A stretch of DNA of 64,000 nt from Zwartia vadi (GCF_030410375.1 NZ_JAUHHE010000004.1:177386-241385); one strand, 5' to 3'; shown: positions 1 through 9,529, counted from the first letter of the stretch. Notes: generated from the sequence alone by a model not told the origin. Numbers and translations are program-made.

Positions 1-867
1 AAGAGGATGCTGAATGCCTTGATTCATCCCGATCGGTCGGTCAAACACAATTCTTTCCTTGGCATACTCCGTGGCACGCTTGAGCGCCACACGTCCCAAC
101 CCAATGCCCTCGGCCGCAATCAAAATACGTTCGGCATTCATGCCATGCATGATGTAGTGAAAGCCTTTTCCTTCTTCGCCGATGCGGTCTTCTACAGGCA
201 CTTTCAGTCCATCGATGAATAGCTCGTTCGAATCCACCGCTTTGCGGCCCATTTTTTCAATTTCATGGACGCGCACAAAATTTCGATCAAGATCCGTATA
301 AAAAAGACTCAGGCCATCGGTATGTTTTTTACATTCTTCGAGTGGTGTCGTACGCGCCAAGATCAACATTTTCTCGGCGACTTGCGCCGTTGATATCCAG
401 ACCTTCGTGCCACTCAAAACATAATGATCACCGGCACGCTCGGCTTTGACCTTGAGTTGTGTTGTATTCAGACCTGTGTTGGGCTCAGTCACCGCAAAGC
501 ACGCACGCTCACGTCCGGAGACAAGAGGCGGTAACATCCGCTTTTTCTGCTCTTCAGTTGCAAACTGCACGACGGGATTCAAACCGAAAATATTCATGTG
601 CACAGCCGATGCACCTGTCATTCCAGCACCCGACTCACTAATCGCCTGCATCATGATGGTGGCCTCTGTAATGCCTAGTCCGGAGCCGCCATATTGCTCA
701 GGAATACAAATTCCCAACCAGCCATCTTTGGCGAGTGCCTGATGCAACTCGACGGGGAAACCGCCAAGACGGTCTTTTTCGAGCCAATACTGATCATCGA
801 ACTGTTCACAAATTTTGTTGATTGCTTCGCGAATCGTTTGCTGATCTTGGGAAAAAGAAAAATCCAT
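1..867 (-). CDS. Acyl-CoA dehydrogenase, 3' end beyond window
   Basis: Partial gene: 289 codons from the ATG at 867 run open to the window edge. The N-terminal helical domain (FSFSQDQQTIREAI), the FAD/substrate-binding middle domain (CFAVTEPNTGLNT, then VWISTAQVAEK) and the start of the C-terminal helical domain (GRVALKRATEYAKERIVF) are readable, so it is a typical FAD-dependent acyl-CoA dehydrogenase. The catalytic Glu region lies partly outside the window. It is the third gene of a minus-strand run behind a CoA lyase and a CaiB CoA transferase, which suggests oxidation of a CoA-activated acid. The substrate is not deducible. A 123-bp gap with a small palindrome separates it from the CaiB gene. 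Confidence 0.9.
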   Translation of the reverse strand, partial: MDFSFSQDQQTIREAINKICEQFDDQYWLEKDRLGGFPVELHQALAKDGWLGICIPEQYGGSGLGITEATIMMQAISESGAGMTGASAVHMNIFGLNPVVQFATEEQKKRMLPPLVSGRERACFAVTEPNTGLNTTQLKVKAERAGDHYVLSGTKVWISTAQVAEKMLILARTTPLEECKKHTDGLSLFYTDLDRNFVRVHEIEKMGRKAVDSNELFIDGLKVPVEDRIGEEGKGFHYIMHGMNAERILIAAEGIGLGRVALKRATEYAKERIVFDRPIGMNQGIQHPL

Positions 868-892
868 ATTTATTCCTTCATGCGTATCAGAC

Positions 893-908
893 TACTCCGT
901 GCGGAGTA
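893..908. promoter_or_regulatory. Short palindrome between CaiB and acyl-CoA dehydrogenase genes
   Basis: The arms TACTCCG and CGGAGTA face each other across two bases in the 123-bp gap upstream of the acyl-CoA dehydrogenase. There is no T-run on either side, so it is more like an operator or an intercistronic RNA hairpin than a terminator. Function is inferred from position only. Confidence 0.3.
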
Positions 909-990
909 CCTTTAATCTCATTGAAAAAAATTCTGTTTCCTCGCCTAGATACGGGCTTGGGCGGTTGCCATGCCGACGCCTGCCCGACTG

Positions 991-2211
991 TCATGACGCT
1001 TCCTTGCCGATCGCAGCAGTGTGCGTCACGCCTAGTTGAATAAATCGAGCAATCGACTCTTCGCTGTAGCCAAGTTCACGCAAAATTTCCTCGCTGTGCT
1101 GACCCAGCATCGGCGCGGGACGTCCAGCCTGAGGCTGACTATCAGACCAGGTCGTGGGAACTTCCACACGACGAATACGACCTTCAGTGGGGTGATCTTC
1201 CCATTGAAAAAAGTTAATGGCCTCAAGGTGAGGGTCTTCAAAGATTGTCTCAAGATCGTGAAGAGGCATAGTGGGGATATCCGCCTTTTCCAACAGTTCC
1301 AACCATTCCTGCGTGGTTTTTTCCAAGAAAATCTTTGCGACTAAACCTTGGAGATCATTGATATGTTGTGTGCGAACACTCAGGCTTTTGAAACGCGGAT
1401 CATTTTCAAATATTTCTGAGCGACCAATTGCACTAAAAAATGATGCCCACTGTTTATCGTTGTAAATCACCGCACACACATAACCATCCGAAGTTTTGTA
1501 AGGACGACGCTCTGAAGCCAGCAAGCGCGGATAGCCCGGTGGGCCAAACTGCGGATCGAAGGTCTTTCCGCCAATATGATCGCTGAGTAAATGGCTGATC
1601 ATTGTTTCAAACATCGGTATATCAATACGCTGGCCACGACCAGTTTTCTCGCGATGATAAAGCGCTGCGCACAGTGAGGATGTGGCGTAGAGGCCAACTG
1701 TGCGATCGACGATATTGGAGGGCACATAGCGCGGCACATCCGAACCTGCTTGCTTGATGAGTGAAGGCAAGCCAATCGCCCCCTGGATCAGATCGTCAAA
1801 AGCGGGTTTGTGCGCATAGGGACCATCCTGACCAAAGCCAAAGGTTCCTGCGTACAAAATTCGCGGGTTGATTTCACGCACAACCTCGTAGCTCAATCCC
1901 AACCGAGCCATCGCCTGTGGTCTCACGTTGTAGAGCAAGATATCGGCCGTTGCGATGAGTTTTTTAATCGCTTCGAGACCCTCGGGCTTTTTGATATCGA
2001 GCACCATGCCGCGCTTGCTGCGGTTGACATGCAAATAGAGCGAGCCCATTCGGGGATGTAGCATCGGTCCGACATCTCTGACCATATCACCCTGAGGAGA
2101 TTCGACTTTGATGACATCTGCGCCCATATCCCCCATGAGTTGAGCCGCATAGGGACCCATCAAAATCGATGTCATATCAATGACGCGAATTCCATCCAAA
2201 GGACCTACCAT
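991..2211 (-). CDS. CaiB/BaiF family CoA transferase
   Basis: 406 aa from the ATG at 2211. A longer reading frame would overlap the upstream lyase gene. The chosen start has a GAGGAG Shine-Dalgarno sequence and the family's usual opening (PLDGIRVIDMTSILMGPYAAQLMGDMGADVIKVE). Class III CoA transferases move CoA between carboxylates through an enzyme-bound aspartyl-CoA. The region LYLHVNRSKRGMVLDIKKPEG is characteristic, and the expected Asp lies in the following domain. The gene sits 22 bp after the HpcH-type lyase and before an acyl-CoA dehydrogenase, so the three probably form one catabolic operon. The exact acid is unknown. The C-terminus carries the common MLGQHSEEILRELGYSEE pattern of the family. 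Confidence 0.9.
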   Translation of the reverse strand: MVGPLDGIRVIDMTSILMGPYAAQLMGDMGADVIKVESPQGDMVRDVGPMLHPRMGSLYLHVNRSKRGMVLDIKKPEGLEAIKKLIATADILLYNVRPQAMARLGLSYEVVREINPRILYAGTFGFGQDGPYAHKPAFDDLIQGAIGLPSLIKQAGSDVPRYVPSNIVDRTVGLYATSSLCAALYHREKTGRGQRIDIPMFETMISHLLSDHIGGKTFDPQFGPPGYPRLLASERRPYKTSDGYVCAVIYNDKQWASFFSAIGRSEIFENDPRFKSLSVRTQHINDLQGLVAKIFLEKTTQEWLELLEKADIPTMPLHDLETIFEDPHLEAINFFQWEDHPTEGRIRRVEVPTTWSDSQPQAGRPAPMLGQHSEEILRELGYSEESIARFIQLGVTHTAAIGKEAS

Positions 2212-2233
2212 GATTGAGACACTCCTCGGTGCT

Positions 2234-3127
2234 TTAGGCGCGTTGCGCTGCAGCGATAATCTTTTTAGCCAGACGTAAATGAGGCGTATCGAGCATTTTT
2301 CCATCTAGCGTCGCCACACCGACACTTGCACTCGCCGCAAACGCTGCAATCACGCGAGTTGCCCACTCTTGGGTTGCCGCATCAGGAGTCATGGCCTCAT
2401 TAATCACCGGTACCTGACCGGGATGAATGGCAGCCTTGGCAGAAAAGCCGTCCCGATAAGCTTGGCGGGTTTCGCGCATCAAGGCATCAACGTTGTTGAT
2501 TTCGGTTGGCACGGTATCAATGGCTGGAACACCAGCTGCCGCTGCCGCAAACAGACAGAGCGAACGCACCAATTTGAAGGGGGAGGTCCATTCCGAGGAA
2601 CCCTCTTCTTTATTGGTCAGGGCACCAATATCGCCTGATAAATCCTCAGCGCCCCACATCATGCCAGCGAGTCTGGGCGTCGCACCGCGATACTCATTTA
2701 AGCCAGCCAGGGAATCGGCCGTTTCGGTCACGATCGCAATAATGGAAGTCAACGCTGGAGTTCCGTTGGAGGCTTCGATTGGATACAAATGTTCAAAAGC
2801 CTCCAGATATGCCGACAACAGACCGAGGTCTCGAGCACCTGTCGATTTTGGCAATACGATCCCTGCCGGACGACAGGGCATCACCGCCGCCAAGTCCGCC
2901 AATGTCATGCCAGTCGTCAGCGCATTGACGCGCACATATAATTCGGGCGTATGAAGTCCGGCGCGTTTGGTCTCGGTCAAAAACTTGACCAATTCCACAC
3001 GACCTTCTTGTTTGCGAGAAAGCGAAACCGCGTCCTCTAAATCAAATATCAACACATCTGAGCCGCTCTGCAAGGATTTTTCCAACTTGCGGGGGCTGTC
3101 CGCGGGCACAAACAGCAAGGAACGCAT
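2234..3127 (-). CDS. HpcH/HpaI-type CoA ester lyase (CitE-like)
   Basis: 297 aa with the citrate-lyase-beta-like start RSLLFVPADSPRKLEKSLQ followed by DVLIFDLEDAVS, whose acidic residues belong to the Mg-binding site in this family. Later blocks include GIVLPKSTGARDL and MMWGAEDLSGDIGA. Members cleave or form beta-hydroxyacyl-CoA esters such as citramalyl-CoA or malyl-CoA. It is first in a minus-strand operon with a CaiB transferase and an acyl-CoA dehydrogenase, an arrangement fitting degradation of a branched dicarboxylic or hydroxy acid. Its promoter should lie in the 118-bp gap shared with the divergent PfkB gene. Confidence 0.88.
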   Translation of the reverse strand: MRSLLFVPADSPRKLEKSLQSGSDVLIFDLEDAVSLSRKQEGRVELVKFLTETKRAGLHTPELYVRVNALTTGMTLADLAAVMPCRPAGIVLPKSTGARDLGLLSAYLEAFEHLYPIEASNGTPALTSIIAIVTETADSLAGLNEYRGATPRLAGMMWGAEDLSGDIGALTNKEEGSSEWTSPFKLVRSLCLFAAAAAGVPAIDTVPTEINNVDALMRETRQAYRDGFSAKAAIHPGQVPVINEAMTPDAATQEWATRVIAAFAASASVGVATLDGKMLDTPHLRLAKKIIAAAQRA

Positions 3128-3245
3128 GACACATCTCCATCGTCTAGTCCAGGCATCGCAAAATCACCTGCATATTCTTGTTCGAGTATAGCTTGGCGGG
3201 ATTCAGCGATAATTCAAAGGTGTTTTGTTCATCGAGCGAGCCTGC

Positions 3246-4184
3246 ATGACCCAAATACTGACCTTGACCATGAATCCCGCCTTGGACATTTCCACCTCGG
3301 TCGCTCAGGTCGTTCCGACACACAAACTTCGTTGCACCGAGGAAAAAACCCAGCCTGGAGGGGGAGGCATCAACATCTCTCGGGTAATTAGGCGTTTAGA
3401 TGGAACCACAACAGCGATATACCCTTGTGGAGGCTTTACCGGACAGATCCTGACCCGGTTGCTGGCTCAAGAAAATGTTGACATCCACTCCATATCCATT
3501 GCCCAAGAAACGCGGGAATGTTTTACGGTTCATGAAACGTCCAGCGGCAAGGATTTTCGATTCCTGCTGCCAGGTCCCACCCTCAGTGACGACGAACAGC
3601 AAGCCTGCGTGGATGCCGTGCAACGACTGGGGGCAACTGCGCGCTTTGTTGTGGCAAGCGGGAGTCTTCCGCCCAGCGTGGGAGACGACTTTTATGCGCG
3701 ACTGGCTAAACACGCCAAAGAGAATGGTCATCGTTTCGTTCTCGACACCTCTGGCACAGCACTTAAAAAAGCGCTCGAAGTGGGTGTTTATCTTTTTAAA
3801 CCTAGTTTGCGTGAACTTGAGGAACTACTTGGGCGGACACTTTCCTCGCAAACTGAGAGGCATATGGCTGCGCGTGAGATCGTTGCGCGTGGCCAAGCCG
3901 AAATCGTCGCGCTTTCACTAGGTGAGGACGGGGCTATGCTCATCACCGCCGATGAGAGTTTCATTGCCCGAGCTGTACCCGTCAAAGTCGTCAGCACTGT
4001 GGGCGCCGGGGACAACTTCGTGGCAGGCATCTTATGGGGACTTTGCCGAAATTTGACGCTTAAAGAGGCTTTCGGCTACGGCATGGCAAGCGCCGCAGCC
4101 GCCGTGATGAATGCGCAGAGCAACTTGTGCGACCCCAGCGATCTAAGAAAACTTTACGACAAAGTCCGCATCACTCAGTTGTAA
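3246..4184 (+). CDS. pfkB: PfkB-family hexose-phosphate kinase (6-phosphofructokinase II-like)
   Basis: 312 aa from the ATG at 3246, which opens directly into the family start TQILTLTMNPALD. The sequence follows E. coli Pfk-2 closely in order: HKLRCTEEKTQPGGGGINISR near residue 40, then SGSLPP, then the C-terminal anion-hole and base motif STVGAGDNFVAGIL. The reaction would be ATP-dependent phosphorylation of fructose 6-phosphate, or of a related sugar phosphate. Fructose 1-phosphate or tagatose 6-phosphate kinases share the fold, so substrate is moderately sure. The 3' end overlaps the convergent DUF2889 gene by 14 bp. Confidence 0.85.
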   Translation: MTQILTLTMNPALDISTSVAQVVPTHKLRCTEEKTQPGGGGINISRVIRRLDGTTTAIYPCGGFTGQILTRLLAQENVDIHSISIAQETRECFTVHETSSGKDFRFLLPGPTLSDDEQQACVDAVQRLGATARFVVASGSLPPSVGDDFYARLAKHAKENGHRFVLDTSGTALKKALEVGVYLFKPSLRELEELLGRTLSSQTERHMAAREIVARGQAEIVALSLGEDGAMLITADESFIARAVPVKVVSTVGAGDNFVAGILWGLCRNLTLKEAFGYGMASAAAAVMNAQSNLCDPSDLRKLYDKVRITQL

Positions 4185-4737
4185 GCTTGGGACCGGTATA
4201 GTGCTCTGGCCAAAGTTTTGCCACAGTTTCAGTCCCGCTCGCATACGCAAAGCAGCTATCGATTTTTGTCGGTCGCCCGTTCACATCGACAGGTTGCGGG
4301 CGCTTGCTGGTCACCGGCCATAGCGCCTGATACGCCGTTGTTGCCATCGGCCCGAGCAACTCCATCATATGCGTACAGCCTGCAGCGCCTTTGAGTTTTT
4401 CCCTGACAAGTTTGGACCAGCCTGCCCCGATTTTTGCACCAATCAATGATCTGAGCGTAGGCGGGGCATCCTTGCAGATGGAAAAAGGCGTCGAATCCGA
4501 ACTTGCCGCCACATCTTTGATTTCAAACCACTCATCGATGACCAGACGCACCCAGATATCATGGACAGGATCGCCGGCTTTTCTCTCGACCTGCGCCAGA
4601 GGCGGGAGAAAGGGCGCAGTCTTGGTGTCAATCACGCGCCCCTCGATGTCGTACAGGCCATCAGACCTCTTGTAAGCTTTCATTACAACCTGGCGTTGAT
4701 GAACTTCTTCGCGTTCAACTGTGGGGGATAGTGGCAC
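4171..4737 (-). CDS. DUF2889 domain protein
   Basis: 188 aa resembling the DUF2889 family, of unknown function and common in Burkholderiales. Readable marks are YDIEGRVIDTK, a central DIWVRLVIDEWFEIKDV and a Cys/His-containing GAAGCTHMMELLGP. It has no signal peptide or membrane segment. In other genomes such proteins lie near CoA-thioester or aromatic degradation genes, but here the neighbours are a sugar kinase (convergent, overlapping) and an MFS carrier (divergent). No function is assigned. Confidence 0.75.
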   Translation of the reverse strand: MPLSPTVEREEVHQRQVVMKAYKRSDGLYDIEGRVIDTKTAPFLPPLAQVERKAGDPVHDIWVRLVIDEWFEIKDVAASSDSTPFSICKDAPPTLRSLIGAKIGAGWSKLVREKLKGAAGCTHMMELLGPMATTAYQALWPVTSKRPQPVDVNGRPTKIDSCFAYASGTETVAKLWPEHYTGPKLTTE

Positions 4738-4915
4738 GGTATTTCTCTCAAAAGCAGGCTATACAGAAGCAAAAATCGCTTGGGCTGAGTGATATTTTAT
4801 CCTTCTTGAGGAAGCCGAAAATTTCCTCTTGTGAAAAAACAAATCTCCAAAAGACAATCATTCCTCAGTAAGATAATCGGGCGCCTATGACCTGAGCCTC
4901 GGAACCGACACGTCG

Positions 4916-6214
4916 ATGACCTCCCTGCTGCAAACCTTTACCAATATCAGACGGCAAGAAGTGCTGCCCACGCTGGTAGCGGGACTGTTTTTTTTCTGCA
5001 TTCTCAGCGCGCTCATGGTTGTGCGCCCCGCGCGGGAAGCGCTGGGGATGCAGCGAGGCATCGAAGCAATTCGCTGGCTGTTTCTGGCCACACTAATGGT
5101 CACTCTGCTGGTCAATCCTCTTTTCAGTCTGTTGGTCAGTCGCTTTCGACGCTTGATTTTCATCACAACGACCTACACCTTTTTTGCGCTCGGACTACTG
5201 TGCTTCTATGCACTGTTGACTCTCTCTCCCGCGCATATCGGCTCTGTCAGCGGACAGGTTTTTTATGTCTGGTTCAGTGTCTTTAATCTTTTCGCCACAA
5301 TGCTGTTTTGGGCATTAATGAGTGATCGTTTTTCAAAAGAACAAAGCCAGCGACTCTTTGCGGCTATTTCTTTAGGAGGGACGCTTGGCGCCATGTTTGG
5401 ACCGTGGCTGGCGAGTACTCTCGCTAAACCATTTGGCACTCCACTCCTGCTCGTCATTGCAGCGGGTTTTCTCATGGGTGCTGTGGCAAGCGCGTGGTGG
5501 CTCTCGTACTTAAAGGATGAAGTGGCGAACAGTGCGCAAGTCGACTCAGAGGAAGCCATCATCGGCGGAAGCGCTTGGGAGGGTTTTACAGCCGTCATCC
5601 GCTCACCCTATCTGCTGGGTATTTCAGCCTATGTGCTGATTCTAGCGATCGTCGCTACGCTGCTTTATTTCACACGCCTGCAGATGGTCGCAGCGCTCTC
5701 GCTCGACACGGACACACGAACGGCTGCGTTTGCTCGCATCGACCTGTACACGCAAGCTGCCACCTTTGTTCTGCAAGCCTTTCTCACCAGCCATCTCATC
5801 AAACGCTTTGGGATTGCACTGACCCTCGCGCTCCTGCCTATCACTGTTGCCCTGGGATTTATTGGGCTTGCCCTGTTAGGCTCCCTGGCGGCGCTTATTG
5901 CCTTTGAGGCAAGTTTTCGCGCCGTCCAGCGCGGCATTATGCGACCCGCGCGTGAAACTCTTTTCACAACGGTTCCTCGCGCCGAACGCTACAAAGCCAA
6001 GGCGTTTATTGACACGTTTGTATATCGCGGTGGCGATGCACTGGGCTCTCAAACCGAAGGTCTGTTGGGCCGCCTAGGCATGGGGTTAGCAGGCCTGGCT
6101 TGGTTTGCAGTCCCGCTCGCGGTCATTTGGATGAGTCTGGGTCTCTGGCTGGGCTACACCCAAAACAAACGCAACATACCTGTCACGCCCCCTTCACACT
6201 TTAAAATTTCCTGA
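4916..6214 (+). CDS. MFS-type carrier resembling NTP/NDP exchange transporters
   Basis: 432 aa with about twelve hydrophobic segments, so an inner-membrane carrier. The start VRPAREALGMQRGIEAIRWLF and the C-terminal VQRGIMRPARETLFTTVPRAERYKAK region match MFS proteins that fall next to the ADP/ATP translocase (Tlc) family. Typical cargo in free-living relatives is not established. The start at 4916 has only a weak GGAA upstream. The gene ends 13 bp before a Tat-type aldo/keto reductase, so the two are probably co-transcribed and end at the terminator at 7211. Confidence 0.75.
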   Translation: MTSLLQTFTNIRRQEVLPTLVAGLFFFCILSALMVVRPAREALGMQRGIEAIRWLFLATLMVTLLVNPLFSLLVSRFRRLIFITTTYTFFALGLLCFYALLTLSPAHIGSVSGQVFYVWFSVFNLFATMLFWALMSDRFSKEQSQRLFAAISLGGTLGAMFGPWLASTLAKPFGTPLLLVIAAGFLMGAVASAWWLSYLKDEVANSAQVDSEEAIIGGSAWEGFTAVIRSPYLLGISAYVLILAIVATLLYFTRLQMVAALSLDTDTRTAAFARIDLYTQAATFVLQAFLTSHLIKRFGIALTLALLPITVALGFIGLALLGSLAALIAFEASFRAVQRGIMRPARETLFTTVPRAERYKAKAFIDTFVYRGGDALGSQTEGLLGRLGMGLAGLAWFAVPLAVIWMSLGLWLGYTQNKRNIPVTPPSHFKIS

Positions 6215-6227
6215 TCAGGAGACTTCC

Positions 6228-7181
6228 ATGATGAACCGTCGCACGTGGCTTCAAACCGCACTCGCTGCCGCCAGTGTCCCCACGCTTTCGAGTGTCTGGA
6301 CGAATGCTCTGGCCAATACTGGCAGTCTTATCACGCGCGCCATTCCCTCAAGCGGTCAACGCTTGCCTATCATTGGCTTAGGCAGCTCAGCCACTTTCGC
6401 GCAAGTTGCCCGCTCCGAGGATCGCGAAGCACTTAAAAATGTCATGGCCAAAATGGTGGAGTTGGGGGGGACCGTTTTTGATACCGCTCCAAGTTATGGC
6501 GCCTCCGAGGAGGTAGCCGGAAAAATCGCCCAAGATCTCGGTATTGCGCAAAAACTATTCTGGGCAACCAAACTCAATGTCGCGCCGCGAGGCGGTGGTG
6601 CCGCCGATGCTGCAGCGGCCCGCGCACAACTGGAAACATCGTTTAAACGAATTGGCAAACCCGTTATTGATCTCGTACAAATTCACAATATGGGCGATAT
6701 CCAGACGCAGCTGCCAATCTTGCGTGAAGCCAAAGAAAAGGGCCGGATACGGTATCTCGGCGTGACAACCACATTCAGCAATCAATACGACAGCATGATC
6801 GAGACCATGCGCACGCAAAAAATAGACTTCATCGGTACCAACTATGCCATTGACGACTTGTTCGCCGAAAAAACGATCTTGCCGCTTGCGCAAGAACGCG
6901 GCATCGCGGTGCTCGTCTACGCACCTTTTGGTCGCACACGTTTATGGAGCCGGGTCAAAGGACAAACTGTACCGGATTGGGCACGCGAATTCGACGCGAC
7001 CACCTGGGCCCAATTCTTCCTGAAATTCGTGGCCAGCCACCCTGCGGTGACATGTATTACCCCTGCCACAAGCCGCGTCTCCAATGTGATCGACAATATG
7101 GCGGGAGGGGTTGGCCGACTGCCGGATGCTGCGATGCGCAAACGGATGATCCAGCTGATTGACGGCCTGCCCAACGCTTAA
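6228..7181 (+). CDS. Aldo/keto reductase with Tat-type signal
   Basis: 317 aa. The N-terminus NRRTWLQTALAAASVPT has a twin-arginine motif followed by a hydrophobic stretch and an ALA cleavage site. The rest is an aldo/keto reductase TIM barrel: FDTAPSYGASEEVAGK carries the usual Asp and Tyr, followed by KLNVAP with the Lys, DLVQIHNMGD with the His and a C-terminal TSRVSNVIDNM cofactor region. The reaction would be NAD(P)H-dependent carbonyl reduction. Tat export would place it folded in the periplasm, where NADPH is scarce, so its true cofactor state is uncertain. A second Met one codon downstream is an alternative start. Confidence 0.85.
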   Translation: MMNRRTWLQTALAAASVPTLSSVWTNALANTGSLITRAIPSSGQRLPIIGLGSSATFAQVARSEDREALKNVMAKMVELGGTVFDTAPSYGASEEVAGKIAQDLGIAQKLFWATKLNVAPRGGGAADAAAARAQLETSFKRIGKPVIDLVQIHNMGDIQTQLPILREAKEKGRIRYLGVTTTFSNQYDSMIETMRTQKIDFIGTNYAIDDLFAEKTILPLAQERGIAVLVYAPFGRTRLWSRVKGQTVPDWAREFDATTWAQFFLKFVASHPAVTCITPATSRVSNVIDNMAGGVGRLPDAAMRKRMIQLIDGLPNA

Positions 7182-7210
7182 GACCCATTGCCCTCCGTTG
7201 TGCTAAATTC

Positions 7211-7246
7211 ATGGTGTCGGCGTTGTTTGCGCCGCACCATTTTTTT
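7211..7246 (+). terminator. Rho-independent terminator after aldo/keto reductase
   Basis: A GC-rich stem (ATGGTG-CGGCG against CGCCG-CACCAT, with one bulged T) closes a TTGTTTG loop and is followed by seven T residues. It ends the carrier/reductase transcript 24 bp before lptF. Confidence 0.8.
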
Positions 7247-7269
7247 GATGCCCAATCGCATCGCGCATA

Positions 7270-8388
7270 ATGTCCTTATTTAAACGTTCCGTCGTCTCCG
7301 AAATCACCAACCACTTCAGCGTCGTACTTTCGACGCTGATTGTCGTATGGCTCAGTGTTGTGTTGGTTCGCTTGTTAGGCGAAGCCGCTGCCGGGCGCAT
7401 TGGTGCGGATGTCGTCGTGGGCTTGGCGGCCATGACAACGATCGCCGCCTTACCGATTATTCTCGCCGTCTCCATCTTCATTGGCGTTCTAACCACCGTT
7501 ACCCGCAACTTCAGAGAATCTGAAATGGTGGTCTGGTTCTCGAGCGGACTCTCGCTCCTGAACTGGATCAATCCGGTGCTCAGAGTCGCCATACCTGTTG
7601 CAGCCCTGATTGCCTCGCTAACATTATTTGGCACGCCTTGGGCAAACCGTCAGATCGGTGAGTACCGCGCCCGATTTGAGTTGCGCTCTGACTTGTCGAA
7701 AATTACCCCGGGCCAGTTTCTGGAAACCGAAGGTGGCGGACGCGTCTTTTTTGTTGAAGGCCCAAGCGTCCCCGATGGACCGCTTGGCCAGGTTTTTATG
7801 CGCATCATCGATCCGGACTGGCACACCCTTATTACAGCCTCCTCCGCCACTACCGCTATCGAGCCTAATGGCGACAAATTCCTGGTTCTGGGACCTGGGC
7901 AACGCTATGACGTGAAATTAGGGGCGCCCGAAATGCGGCTTGCCCAGTTTGAGGGCTTTGGCGCCCGTATTGAAAGCAAAGATGGTGAGAAATCACTGGA
8001 AAATGCGCGAGAGCGTACACTAGCCAGCCGTCGTGCGCGACCGACCGAGCTTCTGCTGACCGACAGAGTTCCAGCATCGTTCGGCCAGCTCATGTGGCGT
8101 CTGGCAGTGCCACTGGCGGCACTTAACCTTGCACTAATGGCGATTCCGCTTGGCGCAGTCAACCCCCGCATGGGTCGCTCCGGAGACCTGCTCATTGCCG
8201 GACTCATTGCCATGCTTTATCTCAACCTGATCAATATTTCCCAAGGCTGGATCATCAACAGCAAGCTGTCATTCAGCGTGGGGGTATGGCTTGTGCATGC
8301 AGTCTTTGGTCTCTTGACCATTGTTCTTCTTTGGCACCGTTTGCGTGTCAAAACACCAAAACCACCTGTCGTACTCAATGCGACCTGA
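7270..8388 (+). CDS. lptF: LPS export ABC transporter permease LptF
   Basis: 372 aa. Three hydrophobic segments at the start and three at the end flank a large periplasmic domain, the layout of the LptF/LptG YjgP/YjgQ family. The opening FKRSVVSEITNHF, the amphipathic FRESEMVVWFSSGLS and the segment TPGQFLETEGGGRVFFVEG resemble LptF rather than LptG. In the cell it pairs with LptG and the LptB ATPase to lift lipopolysaccharide to the LptC-A bridge. The usual lptG partner is not adjacent here; an FKBP gene follows instead. The start codon follows a terminator and lacks a good Shine-Dalgarno. Confidence 0.88.
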   Translation: MSLFKRSVVSEITNHFSVVLSTLIVVWLSVVLVRLLGEAAAGRIGADVVVGLAAMTTIAALPIILAVSIFIGVLTTVTRNFRESEMVVWFSSGLSLLNWINPVLRVAIPVAALIASLTLFGTPWANRQIGEYRARFELRSDLSKITPGQFLETEGGGRVFFVEGPSVPDGPLGQVFMRIIDPDWHTLITASSATTAIEPNGDKFLVLGPGQRYDVKLGAPEMRLAQFEGFGARIESKDGEKSLENARERTLASRRARPTELLLTDRVPASFGQLMWRLAVPLAALNLALMAIPLGAVNPRMGRSGDLLIAGLIAMLYLNLINISQGWIINSKLSFSVGVWLVHAVFGLLTIVLLWHRLRVKTPKPPVVLNAT

Positions 8389-8412
8389 TCAACTTCACAC
8401 TGGAATCAATCT

Positions 8413-8760
8413 ATGAGCACACTTGAAAAAATTGAAGTCGCAGTGGGTAGTGGCACAGAAGCCACCAAGGGCGCCCATGTCACCGTCCACTATACCGGTT
8501 GGCTGCATGATGCTGCCGCACCAGAAAATAAAGGTGCAAAATTTGACAGTTCGCGCGACCGCGGTGATCCCTTTGATTTCCCCTTGGGCGCGGGTCATGT
8601 CATTCGTGGTTGGGATGAAGGCGTTGCCGGCATGAAAATCGGCGGCAAGCGCACCTTGATCATCCCTCCCGAAATGGGCTATGGCGCACGCGGCGCCGGT
8701 GGCGTCATTCCACCTAACGCCACACTGGTTTTTGATGTTGAGCTTCTTGAAGTCAACTAA
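8413..8760 (+). CDS. FKBP-type peptidyl-prolyl cis-trans isomerase
   Basis: 115 aa, the size of a single soluble FKBP domain. Family blocks are complete: [55 protein letters not shown] and [16 protein letters not shown]. No signal peptide is present, so it is cytoplasmic and should accelerate prolyl isomerisation during folding. It starts 24 bp after lptF and may share its transcript. The 3' end faces the DUF3047 gene. Confidence 0.95.
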   Translation: MSTLEKIEVAVGSGTEATKGAHVTVHYTGWLHDAAAPENKGAKFDSSRDRGDPFDFPLGAGHVIRGWDEGVAGMKIGGKRTLIIPPEMGYGARGAGGVIPPNATLVFDVELLEVN

Positions 8761-8772
8761 GAAAAAATTGAT

Positions 8773-9513
8773 CTATTTAGAAAATACACAAGGTCTGTCG
8801 CGACTCACAAAGTGCAAATCCGCAAACCCCGCGCGGGCCTTGGATTTTGTGTTGTCGGTATCTGAAGCCAAGGCCAACAAACTTATTTTTGCGAGATCGC
8901 TTCCATAGGCCTTGGTGATATCGGACAAGACATCCACGCGCTCAGATACCCATGCACCCGCCTGCTGAGCACCACTGCGCTGCACAATCATCTGCGTTCG
9001 ATTTGTGTAGGCATTGAACTGTCGATGTCCCACAGGATGTTGATTGTCCCATACGTAGTTCAAGGCAGCATCCGGAACATGCTCGCCGTAAAGGTTCCGT
9101 GCGAACTGAAGTTTTAAACGCAAACCAAAATCAATCTTATCTGCAGGCAACTTAAAGGCAACATATACCCGCGCAGCATAATCATCACCGGCTTTTGTAT
9201 TCATATCGGCACTTTTAACAACATCATCCACACGCCAACGCCAGCACAATATGGGTGTTGCAAGCAAATCCACATCGACCTCGCGTGCCAGCAAAGCCAT
9301 ACTTGAATGAGCGGTCGCCTCTACAGAGGGCACACCATCCCAGACGCGCGTTTGATAAGTCGTTGGCGGAATACTGGTATCAAATTGAATGAGACGCCAA
9401 GGTTCAGAGACCTCACCTGTCCTCGCTGGAAAACTCCCAACTATATTTGGCTCGCTTTGGGCGGATACTGCACCTGCTAAAGACAGCAATGCCATCAGTA
9501 GAGAAAATTTCAT
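8773..9513 (-). CDS. DUF3047 exported protein, last gene of the arsenosugar-type operon
   Basis: 246 aa from the ATG at 9513, where a clear signal peptide begins (MKFSLLMALLSLAGAVSAQ); a longer frame only adds residues overlapping the upstream gene. Family features include CWRWRVDDVVKSADMN and DDYAARVYVAF. Function is unknown; DUF3047 proteins are predicted periplasmic beta-rich proteins. The gene lies 16 bp after a TIGR04282-type transferase gene and is the sixth gene in the ArsS operon, which hints at an envelope step, but it could equally be a passenger. Confidence 0.78.
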   Translation of the reverse strand: MKFSLLMALLSLAGAVSAQSEPNIVGSFPARTGEVSEPWRLIQFDTSIPPTTYQTRVWDGVPSVEATAHSSMALLAREVDVDLLATPILCWRWRVDDVVKSADMNTKAGDDYAARVYVAFKLPADKIDFGLRLKLQFARNLYGEHVPDAALNYVWDNQHPVGHRQFNAYTNRTQMIVQRSGAQQAGAWVSERVDVLSDITKAYGSDLAKISLLALASDTDNTKSKARAGFADLHFVSRDRPCVFSK

Positions 9514-9529
9514 TTTGACTTTCTCTGTG

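Noticed and set aside
7211..7246. Riboswitch upstream of lptF
   Set aside because: A simple GC-rich stem followed by T residues directly after the previous gene is better explained as a terminator.
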